The notes beneath the pieces were generated by a model. That model was not told the origin of the DNA, made no database searches, and saw only the letters and a program-made list of their open reading frames with translations. The translations under genes were made by a program, and so were the position numbers. Source: Kalymmatonema hyalinum WJT4-NPBG1 (GTDB lineage Bacteria > Cyanobacteriota > Cyanobacteriia > Cyanobacteriales > Nostocaceae). Taken from it: a stretch of DNA of 59,640 nucleotides. The DNA lies in NCBI GenBank assembly GCA_019359075.1, contig JAHHIB010000055.1, forward strand, positions 1-59,640, given 5' to 3'. Positions 17,028 to 26,063 of this stretch are shown here, piece after piece (within the stretch, counting starts at the first letter, position 1; each line of letters begins with the position of its first letter).

Positions 17028-17234
17028 ATGTCAACAGGGAAAGGTGTCAAGCGAACAAAAAATCAACCAGTCTTTTATAACGAACCGAAGAAAGAACATT
17101 CTTTGATGCTCACTGATACCGTATGGAATATTTTGAAAGAAAACGCCAAATTAAATAAAATGAGCGTCAGTGAATATGTAGAACAAGTTTCACGGGGCTT
17201 AAAAGCCCCTCCTCGCCCTACATCCACCGCCTAA
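17028..17234 (+). CDS. Small RHH-like protein divergent from tnpB
   Basis: A 68-residue basic protein, divergent from tnpB and starting 59 bp from it. The segment HSLMLTDTVWNILKENAKLN followed by KMSVSEYVEQ fits a ribbon-helix-helix DNA-binding fold: a strand, helix, turn, then a Ser-start helix. The N-terminus (STGKGVKRTKNQPVFY) is basic. It could bind the shared intergenic region and control tnpB or the element. Its ATG follows GAGGTGTTCTCATC. A strong hairpin sits right after the stop (17242-17273). I infer it belongs to the element; this is not proven. Confidence 0.65.
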   Translation: MSTGKGVKRTKNQPVFYNEPKKEHSLMLTDTVWNILKENAKLNKMSVSEYVEQVSRGLKAPPRPTSTA

Positions 17235-17241
17235 AGTACAG

Positions 17242-17273
17242 ATGAGGCTGCCTTTTACCACGTGCAGCCTCAT
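17242..17273 (+). terminator. Strong hairpin after the RHH-like gene
   Basis: ATGAGGCTGC (17242-17251) and GCAGCCTCAT (17264-17273) form a perfect ten-base stem with a 12-base loop, eight bases after the stop. There is no U-tract directly after it. It may terminate the small gene or be the left-end hairpin of the TnpB element. Confidence 0.5.
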
Positions 17274-17502
17274 ATTCAGTGGTTTTGGGCTTCGTGTCCT
17301 TTCTTATAAATTTCTTGCAAAAGTCATCTATGGACGAGATACCCGAAGGGTCAAATTGCCCCCCTCCAGAGATGTCGGGGTAACGACAGTTAATTTGTGG
17401 GGTCGGCTCCCAAATAATTTGTGATTCGACACCTGGGTTGTTGCCTATACTTGTATGAGGATATCAACACTCTCTTACTAACTTACAGGGAGCATCTCAA
17501 TC

Positions 17503-20013
17503 ATGTCACGCAAGATAAAGACTTCACGGCGGGGTTTTCTCAAAGGGGTAGCAGTCAGTACAGCCACTGTCACCGCAGCAGAGTTACTCAGAAAACAACA
17601 GGCAGATGCTGCCGAGGAAAACCCCAATAGTGCAGGCAATCCCCAATCAACTCAATTCGACTTTACCCAGAAATCAGGTGCGTTGCAACCAGACAAGATT
17701 GTAGATAGTGCCTGCCAATTCTGCAATTCTCTGTGCCGTTTAAAAGTTCATGTGAAAGACGGACGCATTATAGATGTCTTAGGCGAACCGGATGACCCAG
17801 TACAGGCAGGAGGCTTTTGTGTCAAGGGTCCGATGATGACCCAATTGGTGTATAATCGCTTCCGCCTCACTCACCCGATGAAGCGGGTTGCAGGGCAAAA
17901 GGGTTCACCCGATTCTCAATTTGAGCGGATTTCTTGGGACGAAGCGTTAGAGACGATCGCCGCCAAGTTTCTGGCGTTGAGGGATGCAGGGGAAGCTAGG
18001 GCGATCGCCAACAAAACTTCTGGTAGATTACCACGCGGCACTGGTTCTCTAGTCGGACGCTACTTCACCCTCTTGGGTAGTCCGAATGACACTGATGTAG
18101 GTCCTGTCTGCAATGATGCTGGTGGAAATGCTTTGGCATGGACTTTTGGTTTAGGTAATTTTACTAATGGCTACGGTATCGATGGCGCAACGGGCAAAGA
18201 AGACCTAGGGTCTGCTAGATTTTTTCTCTTCTTAGGAACCAACCAGGCGGAAACTCATCCAGTGACCTTTGCCTATCTTCTCAGAAGCCGCGCTCAGACT
18301 AAAGCGAAGCTAGTCGTCATCGACCCTCGCTTAACTCCTACAGGAGCGCAAGCAGATGAATGGATTGCACCCAAGCCGCACACTGACCTAGCTCTGGTGT
18401 TGGCAATGCTCTACCACATTGTCAGCAACAACTTGTATGATACTGCCTTTGTGCAAAAGTGGGTACTGGGCTTTGACGAACTCAAAAAGCACCTTGTGAG
18501 CAACGGTTATACGCCGCAATGGGCTGCGGAAATCACGGATATTCCAGCAACTAAAATCAAACTTCTTGCTGAGGCTTACGCAACAACCAAGCCCGCTGCC
18601 ATTTTCTGCAATGCTGGTATTTCTCACCAAGTGGGAGCTTTCGACACCTACCGCACTCTGGCATTTCTTGCCGCGATAACAGGTAACATTGGCATCAATG
18701 GTGCTGGTTGCAACTTCATGCACAACACCTGGCCCGGAGGGCTAAATCTGCCACCCATCAAAGGCAACACACCAAAGAAAGATGTTGCCCTGCCTGTTGG
18801 ACCAGAATATTTTCCTGAATCTATCCTCACAGGCAAACCTTACCAGCTAAAAGCCATTGTTACCCAAGGCAATCCCCTTCTCGCCTCCTCGCACACAGCT
18901 AAAGTACAGGAAGGGTACCGCAAATTAGACTTTTACGTCTACACGGGATTGTTCATGGAGGAGTCTGCCTACTACGCCGACATCATTTTACCTGTCACCA
19001 GTGGCTTTGAAATGGAAACCGTTTATATGCGACGAGATGACCGGGCAATCCGTTGGCAAAAGCAAGTGGTTCCCCCAGTAGGAGAGTCCAAACCAGACTG
19101 GCACATTTGGATTGACCTGGCACACGCCACAGCAAAGTTAGACAAACGCAATCCACCCGAATACTGGACAGAGAACTTTTCCCAGGCATGGAAAGACTAC
19201 CGCAATCTCTGGGCAACTTTCGTGGCAAACACTCCCGGTATGGGTGGTATGACGACCGAACGCATGTCCAAGCGTTCAGAACCCTTGCGCTGGCCCTGCC
19301 CATCAGTGGATCATCCCGGTGTCAGTACTCTTTACCTGGATCATCCTTCTTGGTATAAGGCAGCACAGGCTATCAACCCTCAGAATAAAGGCAAGCGATT
19401 CCTCACGCCCAGTGGCAAGGTAGAGATTTATACGCCCGAGATACAAAAGCAGCTAGCGATCGCTGGACACGCCGCCCTACCCATTTTCTACACTCATCCG
19501 GAGGTTACTGGTCAGCATCCCACCATCGAGTATACAACGCAACTAGTAAAAAATCCGGTGAACCCGCAGGCATTCACCCAAAAGGTCAAATTAGGGAAAG
19601 TCTCTTCTGGGGAGGTTCATCGGCAGTATCCGCTTATGGGCATGACTGGCAGATCCAGTGTGGTTCATTTTCACTCCGTCACACACTGGACTTACACGGG
19701 TAAACAAATGAACGGTGTTCGCTTAGTTCAAATCCATCCCAAAGTAGCGCAAGCAGCAGGTATTAATAACGGCGATGAGATCATTGTCGAAAGCCCCAGA
19801 GGGTCTATCACAGGTACAGCTTTAATTTGGGAGGGAATTCGTGAGGACACAATTTTTGTGCCAAATTGGTTTGGTCAAGAGCAGAAAATGGCAGAAGAAC
19901 TCCGTACTCCCTACTACAAAGCAGCTAACCAATTGATAGACGACCAGTACTACGACAATCTTTCAGGACAGCTTGCCTTTAAGTGCTTTGCCTGTCGTGT
20001 GAAAAAGGCTTGA
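17503..20013 (+). CDS. Tat-exported molybdopterin oxidoreductase (DMSO reductase superfamily)
   Basis: An 836-residue catalytic subunit. The Tat signal is TSRRGFLKGVAVS at the N-terminus. The 4Fe-4S domain has Cys 71, 74, 78 and 106 (CQFCNSLC ... GGFCVKGP). The Mo-bisPGD domains follow, with FLFLGTNQAETHP and LVVIDPRLTPT at the cofactor site. The Cys in GPVCNDAGG (about residue 205) may ligate Mo; if so, the enzyme would be closer to nitrate/polysulfide-type members than to Ser-ligated DMSO reductases. The C-terminal cap (MTGRSSVVHFHS, IHPKVAQAAGINNGDEI) is complete. No iron-sulfur or membrane-anchor subunit is next to it, so the electron partner is elsewhere. Substrate unknown. AGGGAG precedes the ATG. 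Confidence 0.9.
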   Translation: MSRKIKTSRRGFLKGVAVSTATVTAAELLRKQQADAAEENPNSAGNPQSTQFDFTQKSGALQPDKIVDSACQFCNSLCRLKVHVKDGRIIDVLGEPDDPVQAGGFCVKGPMMTQLVYNRFRLTHPMKRVAGQKGSPDSQFERISWDEALETIAAKFLALRDAGEARAIANKTSGRLPRGTGSLVGRYFTLLGSPNDTDVGPVCNDAGGNALAWTFGLGNFTNGYGIDGATGKEDLGSARFFLFLGTNQAETHPVTFAYLLRSRAQTKAKLVVIDPRLTPTGAQADEWIAPKPHTDLALVLAMLYHIVSNNLYDTAFVQKWVLGFDELKKHLVSNGYTPQWAAEITDIPATKIKLLAEAYATTKPAAIFCNAGISHQVGAFDTYRTLAFLAAITGNIGINGAGCNFMHNTWPGGLNLPPIKGNTPKKDVALPVGPEYFPESILTGKPYQLKAIVTQGNPLLASSHTAKVQEGYRKLDFYVYTGLFMEESAYYADIILPVTSGFEMETVYMRRDDRAIRWQKQVVPPVGESKPDWHIWIDLAHATAKLDKRNPPEYWTENFSQAWKDYRNLWATFVANTPGMGGMTTERMSKRSEPLRWPCPSVDHPGVSTLYLDHPSWYKAAQAINPQNKGKRFLTPSGKVEIYTPEIQKQLAIAGHAALPIFYTHPEVTGQHPTIEYTTQLVKNPVNPQAFTQKVKLGKVSSGEVHRQYPLMGMTGRSSVVHFHSVTHWTYTGKQMNGVRLVQIHPKVAQAAGINNGDEIIVESPRGSITGTALIWEGIREDTIFVPNWFGQEQKMAEELRTPYYKAANQLIDDQYYDNLSGQLAFKCFACRVKKA

Positions 20014-20046
20014 CATCCTCGCCGCCTTACTTTTTCCTTCCTTTTT

Positions 20047-20073
20047 AAGGGGGGCTTTATTCCCCCCTTTTTT
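20047..20073 (+). terminator. Rho-independent terminator of the molybdoenzyme gene
   Basis: AAGGGGGG (20047-20054) pairs with CCCCCCTT (20062-20069), a seven-base loop lies between, and a T-run follows, 34 bp after the stop. This is a standard intrinsic terminator. Confidence 0.85.
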
Positions 20074-20185
20074 AGCTACGGTGTACACACATCTGGCTCA
20101 AAACCTCACCCTCGCTTTTAGCGTAGCTAAAATCTTTCCCTCTCCTTATTAAGGAGAGGAATGCCCGACAGGGCAGGGTAATACC

Positions 20186-20225
20186 AATTCAAAATTCAAA
20201 ATATGTCCTGCGGGCACGCTACGCG
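20186..20225. repeat. Dispersed 40-bp repeat, copy A
   Basis: Forty bases starting AATTCAAAATTCAAAATATG and ending CACGCTACGCG match 52671-52710 with one mismatch (G or A in TGCGGGCACG / TGCGGACACG). A CTCCTCCGGAGGAG palindrome follows at 20235-20248. The rest of 20074-20442 holds fragments of the CCTCACCCTC / GGAGAGG-type cyanobacterial repeat (about 20105-20160) and no gene. Confidence 0.8.
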
Positions 20226-20442
20226 TTAGTGAAACTCCTCCGGAGGAGGCACAAAATTCACGCATTAAGAAAGCCAGATATAACTAGGGTTTGGGAGTGC
20301 GTATCTGTCGCATTCTTTTTTCAAATTGGTATAAGGTTCGGTGCGCGTACAAAAGGAATTTTGAGTCATTCGATGACTTGTGTGTATACCGTAGCCTTTT
20401 TAGGGGAGGGGAGATCAACTCTTATCTAAACCTTATTGGCTT

Positions 20443-21669
20443 TTAATTTCCAATTGGTGGTGCTAAAGGTTGGCGTGGTGTACCGCCCCCACCAATGCTG
20501 TTCGGTCCGTTGTTGTCCACAACCTTCACCGCACCAATGATTTTGGCGAAGTCAGCTTGGAGTGCGGCATCTCCATGAACTTCATGTCCGGTGACTTGCT
20601 CGTACTCTTGCTCGGCACTGCGCTCAAGGCAGAGGTAATTGTAGTCCCACCCGGAATCGTCAACAACGTAGGCACCGTAATTTTGCATTGCTTCAAATAT
20701 TTTCTTGCCTGCTTTGGAGGTCAGTCCGAGGCTCTGTGCTGTGACATTAGGCGGAATTGCTAGCAACGAACCCATGACCAGCGCCGGATTGGAGCCATGG
20801 TATTGGTTTGGTGCATTAAAATCAGCGAGACGGGCAGGCCAGCGGCGACCAGGGGTTGACGATGAAGAATTGTAGTGCAACCATTTGCCCCAGAGAACAA
20901 TCTTGAGTGCATGACGAATAGGCTCGTCGTTCAACAATTCACCTTTGCGAATACTACCGCCAATGCTCGACATTCCTGAGCCACCATGCCCACCGTCAAT
21001 GCCATCGCCGTAAATGTCCTGTTGTCCAAACCAAACACCGTAAAGCGGGGCACCCTCCTGACAACGGGTGGTGACGTTATAAGATACCAAAGTTCTGCCA
21101 TCCGGCATTAGGAATGCCGAGGAGTTGTTTGGAGTAAATCCTGGCTTTGCATCCTCAATGACAAGATCGTAAGGAACTTTCAACGGTTGACCGGCTTCCG
21201 GATGCCACTGTGCTTGCTGCTGTGGCGTAGAGCCGGTGCAGCGACCTTCACCCCAGGCACCAGGCATATAGGTGGACACACCCGGATCGCTTTCCTTGGT
21301 TATGATGAACCAGTCGGTGTCAACTCCAACGCTCTTTGAGCCGATATAAGCATCAACGTATTGGGCGTTTGATCCAATCGGCATATTCCAAATGCTGTCG
21401 CAGGCGAACGGTTGTGTGTACTTATCACGTGCTTGACCAGAACCGCATTTGCTGCTATCTGAGCTGAATGTTGGAGTGCTGGCTTGGGCTATGAAAGTGG
21501 GAGTAGTAGGAGTTGGGTGTGAAAGCCTTTTTGAGCTATTTGCTAGCTGCGATTTGGTATCTTTACTCAGACTCAAGCTTGATTGATTTTTAATGCTAAC
21601 GCTGATTCCAGAAGCAGCATTGAGAGCATGGCTAATAGTACTTAAGGTACTAGGTTCAGAAATTATCAT
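20443..21669 (-). CDS. Secreted protein of unknown function (SIWNMPIG-type)
   Basis: A 408-residue protein with a long Ser/Thr-rich N-terminus (about 1-80) and a conserved-looking body: FACDSIWNMPIGSNA, GAWGEGRC, MPDGRTLVSYNVTTRCQEG, GDGIDGGHGGSGMSSIGGSI, GRRWPARLADFN and NYGAYVVDDSGWDYNY. I do not recognise a named domain. The Trp/Gly/Asp-rich strands suggest an exported beta-rich fold such as those of polysaccharide-active proteins. The Cys pattern (six or more) fits an extracytoplasmic location. No clean N-terminal signal peptide is seen. The C-terminus is rich in Gly and Pro (SIGGGGTPRQPLAPP). Confidence 0.6.
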   Translation of the reverse strand: MIISEPSTLSTISHALNAASGISVSIKNQSSLSLSKDTKSQLANSSKRLSHPTPTTPTFIAQASTPTFSSDSSKCGSGQARDKYTQPFACDSIWNMPIGSNAQYVDAYIGSKSVGVDTDWFIITKESDPGVSTYMPGAWGEGRCTGSTPQQQAQWHPEAGQPLKVPYDLVIEDAKPGFTPNNSSAFLMPDGRTLVSYNVTTRCQEGAPLYGVWFGQQDIYGDGIDGGHGGSGMSSIGGSIRKGELLNDEPIRHALKIVLWGKWLHYNSSSSTPGRRWPARLADFNAPNQYHGSNPALVMGSLLAIPPNVTAQSLGLTSKAGKKIFEAMQNYGAYVVDDSGWDYNYLCLERSAEQEYEQVTGHEVHGDAALQADFAKIIGAVKVVDNNGPNSIGGGGTPRQPLAPPIGN

Positions 21670-22440
21670 TTGCCTCTTCTCTCCTCATCAAGGTTGTTTG
21701 AAGCTCAGATCTAGTGAGTCTTCTTGCTCCAAGTTGGTAGAGGCAAAACCCTGAAAAACTGAAATTTCATTCTAAGGGATTTGACGCCCTGATCGGATTT
21801 GAGCTTACATAAACCCAGAGTGGAATTTAGTTTGCTTACGCAAGTAGGGTTGCTCAAATTTTTCTAATGGTCATCTCATCAACGCAAACTTGTTAACAAT
21901 ATGTCAAAACCTATAAATATGTCAATCCGTAAGTTCTAGCTCTGCCACTAATAAAGTGTGCCAAGTAAGTCTGCAATTGTAGCAGTAAATTATACCAATT
22001 CAAAAAATGAACCGGAAACGAGTCTAAAAGATATACCGTACAATTACTAGTCTCTTTAAGTATCATCTATGTTTGATGAAATAAATTGTTGATTAGCATC
22101 AAGACATTATGTAATCGCCGTTTCAATAGTAATTTTTATAACATAATTGGTGTCAAATTATCGCCTTTCATATAGCTATAAGGCTTACTAGAAGAACCGT
22201 CGAACAATATTGCTGCTCTGAATTGCAGTTGTAATCATTTATGCATAGCTCATTTCACGGCGGCAATCTTCATCATGTCCAATCGCTTTTAACAAATCCT
22301 CGATTGACACAGGGGAGGTAATTGTTTCATTGTTTGTATAGCCCGTTTGTATAGCCTCAGAGTTCCAATCTGAGGGGTGAGCAAAATTTACACATTTGCG
22401 ATGCTCCGATTTCACAGTCTGGAGAGTGTCAAGATGGTTA
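21670..22440. other. Long AT-rich intergenic region
   Basis: 771 bp without a convincing gene. An 81-codon plus-strand frame at 22396 lies mostly antisense to the SDR gene and looks spurious. A duplicated TTTGTATAGCC word occurs at about 22333-22355, near GAGGGGTGAG. The promoter of the secreted-protein gene is probably in 21670-21800. Confidence 0.4.
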
Positions 22441-23160
22441 CTACTTCACCAAGGGTCTGACTTGGATGTTAGTCACTTCAGCGGTGCGGGGCAAACTGAG
22501 GGCGTTAATCACACAAGCAGCCACATCCTCTGGTTGCAGAAGACGCTCAGGGTTATATGCTTTACCCTCCATCTTATAAATAGCCGCCTGCATGGGACTA
22601 GCGGTGCGTCCCGGATATACGCTGAGAACGCGCAGTCCTAAAGCGTTTACTTCGGCTCTCAAACTGTCAGCGATCGCCTTAAGTGCAAATTTGGTAGCAG
22701 CATACTGCCCTGCACCTGCTTTAGCAGTTAGCCCCGCACTCGAGTTGATGAAGACAATTTGCCCTTGACGGGGTATGAGCATGGGAAGCAAAGCTTGTGT
22801 CAGGGCGTAGGGGGCGCGAACGTTCGTGCGGTACTGCAAGTCTAAGTCTTCAACTGGTGCTGTTTTCATTTCTCCTAGAGAAATGATGCCAGCGCTGTGA
22901 ATCAGCAAGTCGATCTGCCCAAAATCTTCCACTAGATGGCTCTTGAGCTTCTGAATGTCTTCGTCTAAAGTTAAGTCTACTTGATAGCTCACAACTTGAG
23001 GTGAAGTTTCAACGCTCTTAGTAATGGCTAACAGCGTATCCAACTTGCGACCTAAAAGGCAAAGTTTTGCTCCCTGCGCCGCCAGTCCCAAGGCGATCGC
23101 TTTGCCAATACCACTGCTTGCTCCTGTAACAACTGCGACTTGTTCCTTGAACACTGTCAT
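22441..23160 (-). CDS. Short-chain dehydrogenase/reductase
   Basis: A classical SDR of about 239 residues that uses NAD(P)H to interconvert a carbonyl and an alcohol. The nucleotide motif VAVVTGASSGIGKAIA is at the start, NSSAGL holds the catalytic Ser region, and YAATKFALK gives the Tyr-x-x-x-Lys pair. The chosen ATG at 23160 (MTVFKEQ) is preferred over 23190 because the SDR fold begins there. It lies at the 3' end of the minus-strand export genes, 142 bp after the permease gene, and could belong to the same transcript. Substrate unknown. Confidence 0.85.
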   Translation of the reverse strand: MTVFKEQVAVVTGASSGIGKAIALGLAAQGAKLCLLGRKLDTLLAITKSVETSPQVVSYQVDLTLDEDIQKLKSHLVEDFGQIDLLIHSAGIISLGEMKTAPVEDLDLQYRTNVRAPYALTQALLPMLIPRQGQIVFINSSAGLTAKAGAGQYAATKFALKAIADSLRAEVNALGLRVLSVYPGRTASPMQAAIYKMEGKAYNPERLLQPEDVAACVINALSLPRTAEVTNIQVRPLVK

Positions 23161-23302
23161 CTTATTCCCATTTCTATCACTGAACTCCAAAAAATAAATT
23201 ATTCAAATTTCTGGACTCAACACGAGTTTTCCTTCCCCTGTCTCCCTTCTCCCTGCTCCCCTGCATTCATAGCGATGGGATATTTTTTTATTTGGAAGTC
23301 CC

Positions 23303-24484
23303 TTACTGTGAGCGTAAGGCTTGGACTGGGTCGATCTGGCTGGCTCGCAGGGCAGGAGGCAAACCAGCACCCACCCCCACCAGTAGCGCTGATCCTAACG
23401 CTAGCGTTGCGATAGAGGTGTCAAACTCGTAGGGCAATTTAAAGGTATCAGTGACTACAACCGTCAATCCATGCACCACCCCAAGACCAACTGTTCCTCC
23501 TAGTAAACTTAAAAGCGCAGCTTCCAGAATAAACTGCAGCATGATTTCCTGCTTTGTTGCTCCCACTGCCCGTCTCAAACCAATTTCAGCAGTTCGTTCC
23601 GTCACCGAGGCAATCATAATATTCGCAATGCCGACACCGCCAACCAAGAGGGCGATCACTCCCACCACCGTCAGTCCCTGCGATGCCATCTCAAAAGTTT
23701 TCTGCTGCTGTAAGATGTCTGAGACATTGTTCCATAACTTAAATTTTTGACCTGGGAATCGCTGCTGCAGCAGTTGTTCGGCTTGCTGGCTCAAGTCTTC
23801 CACGTCTTCGAGTTTGTCGGGACGCATTTGGATGCTACCAATGTCACGGCTACCAGTCATGGCATTGTAAACAGACATTGGTACATATAGTTGACCCTCT
23901 GGAGGTGCATTTTCATTTAGACTAGTCGCTACCACCCCCACAACGACATAAGGTCTGTTCCCAGTATAAATCATCTTACCCAGAGCCTTTTGCCCACCGA
24001 AAAGTTGTTCTGCCAGTAGTTGATCGATGACCACTACTGGTCGGTAGCTTGCAAAATCTTCAGCCGTAAAGAACCGTCCGGACACTAATGCTTTTCCTGA
24101 AGTCAGCAAAAAATCTTGGGAAACAGGTGACATGGGTGGAGTGAACTCCTTGTCCTGAAATACAGTTGGCGTAGCACCAGCCCAATTAAAAGAACTGATT
24201 GCCCGCAAACCCACCACCCGTTCTCGTAAGAATTCCATGTCTTCCAACTTGAGTTGGGTGGTCCGACCACCAGAATCCCAGTTTGGGTATACTGAGACCT
24301 GAGGTGCGCCTCGCTTTGCCAGCTGCTGAGCAATCATAGCTCGGCTGATGTTACCGACCTGAAGTGTAGCGCTGACAGCAGCCACACCCATAAACACTCC
24401 TAAAGTTGTCAGTCCAGAACGCAAAGGATTCTTACTCAAGGAGCGAAAGGTGATATCCACTAAATCTAAAGGTGAAAGACCCAT
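23303..24484 (-). CDS. MacB/FtsX-type ABC transporter permease
   Basis: A 393-residue permease: an N-terminal membrane helix (LRSGLTTLGVFMGVAAVSAT), a large periplasmic MacB core domain (about 50-260) and three C-terminal FtsX helices (LTVVGVIALLVGGVGIANIMI onward). The VTERTAEIGLRRAVGAT loop is the hallmark that contacts the ATPase. It works with an HlyD/MacA-type adaptor, and that gene lies just upstream (24735-25994). No ATPase gene is adjacent, so the ATP-binding subunit must be elsewhere or shared. Substrates of such pumps include peptides, glycolipids and siderophores; none can be assigned. A MITE lies between the two genes. Confidence 0.9.
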   Translation of the reverse strand: MGLSPLDLVDITFRSLSKNPLRSGLTTLGVFMGVAAVSATLQVGNISRAMIAQQLAKRGAPQVSVYPNWDSGGRTTQLKLEDMEFLRERVVGLRAISSFNWAGATPTVFQDKEFTPPMSPVSQDFLLTSGKALVSGRFFTAEDFASYRPVVVIDQLLAEQLFGGQKALGKMIYTGNRPYVVVGVVATSLNENAPPEGQLYVPMSVYNAMTGSRDIGSIQMRPDKLEDVEDLSQQAEQLLQQRFPGQKFKLWNNVSDILQQQKTFEMASQGLTVVGVIALLVGGVGIANIMIASVTERTAEIGLRRAVGATKQEIMLQFILEAALLSLLGGTVGLGVVHGLTVVVTDTFKLPYEFDTSIATLALGSALLVGVGAGLPPALRASQIDPVQALRSQ

Positions 24485-24561
24485 AAGGCAAATTCAAAAT
24501 TCAAAATTCAAAATTCAAAAAAATTAATTACTTTGGAATTCAAAAATTTTAAATTACAATT

Positions 24562-24720
24562 CAAAAAACGGCGTTGCCGAATCAAGATATGAATTTCAAA
24601 ATTCTCATTGATGTAGAACTTTCGGATGCAACGTCTCTACAGAGATTGTAGGAATTGCAGGAAATTGAACATCGTGCTACAACCATAATTTATTACCAAA
24701 TTCAGCAACGCCCAAAAAAC
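24562..24720. mobile_element. MITE with inverted ends and 8-bp direct repeats
   Basis: GGCGTTGCCGAAT (24570-24582) and ATTCAGCAACGCC (24700-24712) are inverted, 12 of 13 bases matching. Immediately outside, CAAAAAAC occurs on both sides (24562-24569 and 24713-24720), which looks like an 8-bp target duplication. The 143-bp body has no gene. The whole sits between repeated ATTCAAA tracts (24487-24565, and inverted at 24724-24756). It separates the permease gene from the adaptor gene, and any transcript crossing both would include it. The parent insertion sequence cannot be named from this. Confidence 0.75.
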
Positions 24721-24734
24721 TAATTTTGAATTTA

Positions 24735-25994
24735 TCATTTTGAATTTTGAATTCCCCCAGAGGAGGTGACTGGGATTCCTGGCTGTAATTGCAACTGGGC
24801 GGACGGCAGTATGACCTGTTCGCCAGCACGCAAACCAGAGGTCACTTCTGCGGTCACTAACCCCTCCAATCCCAAGTTGATGGTTCGTTTCTGAGCCTTA
24901 TTTTGACTATCCCGAACCCAGACAAAGGGCTGGGGTCCAGAGCGTTGAATAGCTTCTGTGGTTAAAACAACTACGTTTTGCCGTTGTTCTAAAACAACCT
25001 CAACATTCACCCGGCTACCAGGGAGCAACTTGGTAGTTGGGGTATCAAGCAGCACTGTTGCAGGTACGGTTGCTTGAGTTGATTTGTTTTGACTGCCGCC
25101 TTCCTGTTTCTGAGTTTCTTCAGGTGTCAGTGCTTGAGGATACAAACTTTGCACATATCCAGTGTACGTCTTTGCTGATGGTCCGATCGCACTGACGCGG
25201 GCAACTTGGTTGACCCGGACTCGGGCTGCATTGAGGGTAGAAAGCTGGAGCTTCACGAGTACTTGCTTAGGGTCGCCTAAGGTGAGCAGGTTGGTGCGTA
25301 ACTCAACCCCCTCACCGTCCTTAACATAAATACCCAAAACTGCGCCATGAAACGGTGCAGTCACGGTGGTGTCTTGCAGTTCCTGCTGAATACCTTGGCG
25401 CTCCAACTGTAGGCTTTGCAGTTCGAGGGCGGATTCACGGGCTTCTTTTTGAGCTTCTCGCTGGTCAGCCCGAGCTAGGCGAACTTCGTCCTCTTGCTGC
25501 TGGAATAGTTGTCTTGTAATAGCTCCTTCTTTCATCAAGGGACTAAGCTTCTGGAGTTCCCGTTCCTCGGCTATTAGCTTCTCCTGAGCCTCGGTAATTT
25601 TCTGCTGACTGCGTGCGAGCTTGAGTTCCTCTTGCTGAATTTTCAACTGCTGCTTGGCAAGAGCAATTTTTCGCTCGGGGTAACGCAGGGTGAGTAGCAC
25701 TTGACCAGCCCTGACTTTCTCCCCTGGCTTGACCAGTACCCGATCCACTGCACCCTCTGTTGGGGACTTGAGAACCCGCTGTTCCCGCAGTTCAACAGTT
25801 CCGCCCTCTGTGATTGTGGTTTCAACATTGCCACGCTCTACAGTAAGCAAGCGTACTGCCACTGGCTCGGGAGATTGATTTAAAACTAGGAAATACGTCA
25901 GCCAGCCGCCGACGCCGACAACAGCCAGAGCAGCTGGCCACGCTAGCCATTGCACTCCGGTTTTGAATTTCTTTTTTTCCTTTTGCCAGATCAT
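24735..25994 (-). CDS. HlyD/MacA-family periplasmic adaptor
   Basis: A membrane fusion protein of about 419 residues. One N-terminal transmembrane helix (WLAWPAALAVVGVGGWLTYFL) is followed by a barrel-lipoyl segment split by a long coiled-coil hairpin (about 110-215: Gln-, Glu- and Lys-rich; LKIQQEELKLARSQQKI). The lipoyl part closes at APFHGAVLGIYVKDGE, and a C-terminal beta-barrel and membrane-proximal domain follow. It links an inner-membrane permease to an outer-membrane channel. The ATG at 25994 follows GGGTGA; a GTG at 26000 is an alternative. The permease is next downstream, the glycosyltransferase operon 70 bp upstream. Confidence 0.9.
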   Translation of the reverse strand: MIWQKEKKKFKTGVQWLAWPAALAVVGVGGWLTYFLVLNQSPEPVAVRLLTVERGNVETTITEGGTVELREQRVLKSPTEGAVDRVLVKPGEKVRAGQVLLTLRYPERKIALAKQQLKIQQEELKLARSQQKITEAQEKLIAEERELQKLSPLMKEGAITRQLFQQQEDEVRLARADQREAQKEARESALELQSLQLERQGIQQELQDTTVTAPFHGAVLGIYVKDGEGVELRTNLLTLGDPKQVLVKLQLSTLNAARVRVNQVARVSAIGPSAKTYTGYVQSLYPQALTPEETQKQEGGSQNKSTQATVPATVLLDTPTTKLLPGSRVNVEVVLEQRQNVVVLTTEAIQRSGPQPFVWVRDSQNKAQKRTINLGLEGLVTAEVTSGLRAGEQVILPSAQLQLQPGIPVTSSGGIQNSK

Positions 25995-26063
25995 GAACAC
26001 TTCACCCGATCAGTTTGCAGTTCACTCTTAAGCGAGTGCAGCCCAAGGCTCTCACCCCATAAT

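Noticed and set aside
24485-24560. ATTCAAA tandem tract as a CRISPR-like array
   Set aside because: Units are seven bases with no unique spacers; it is a simple repeat next to the MITE.
23303-25994. DevBCA heterocyst glycolipid exporter
   Set aside because: Permease is closer to MacB type, no DevA ATPase is adjacent, and the SDR next to it is not specific.
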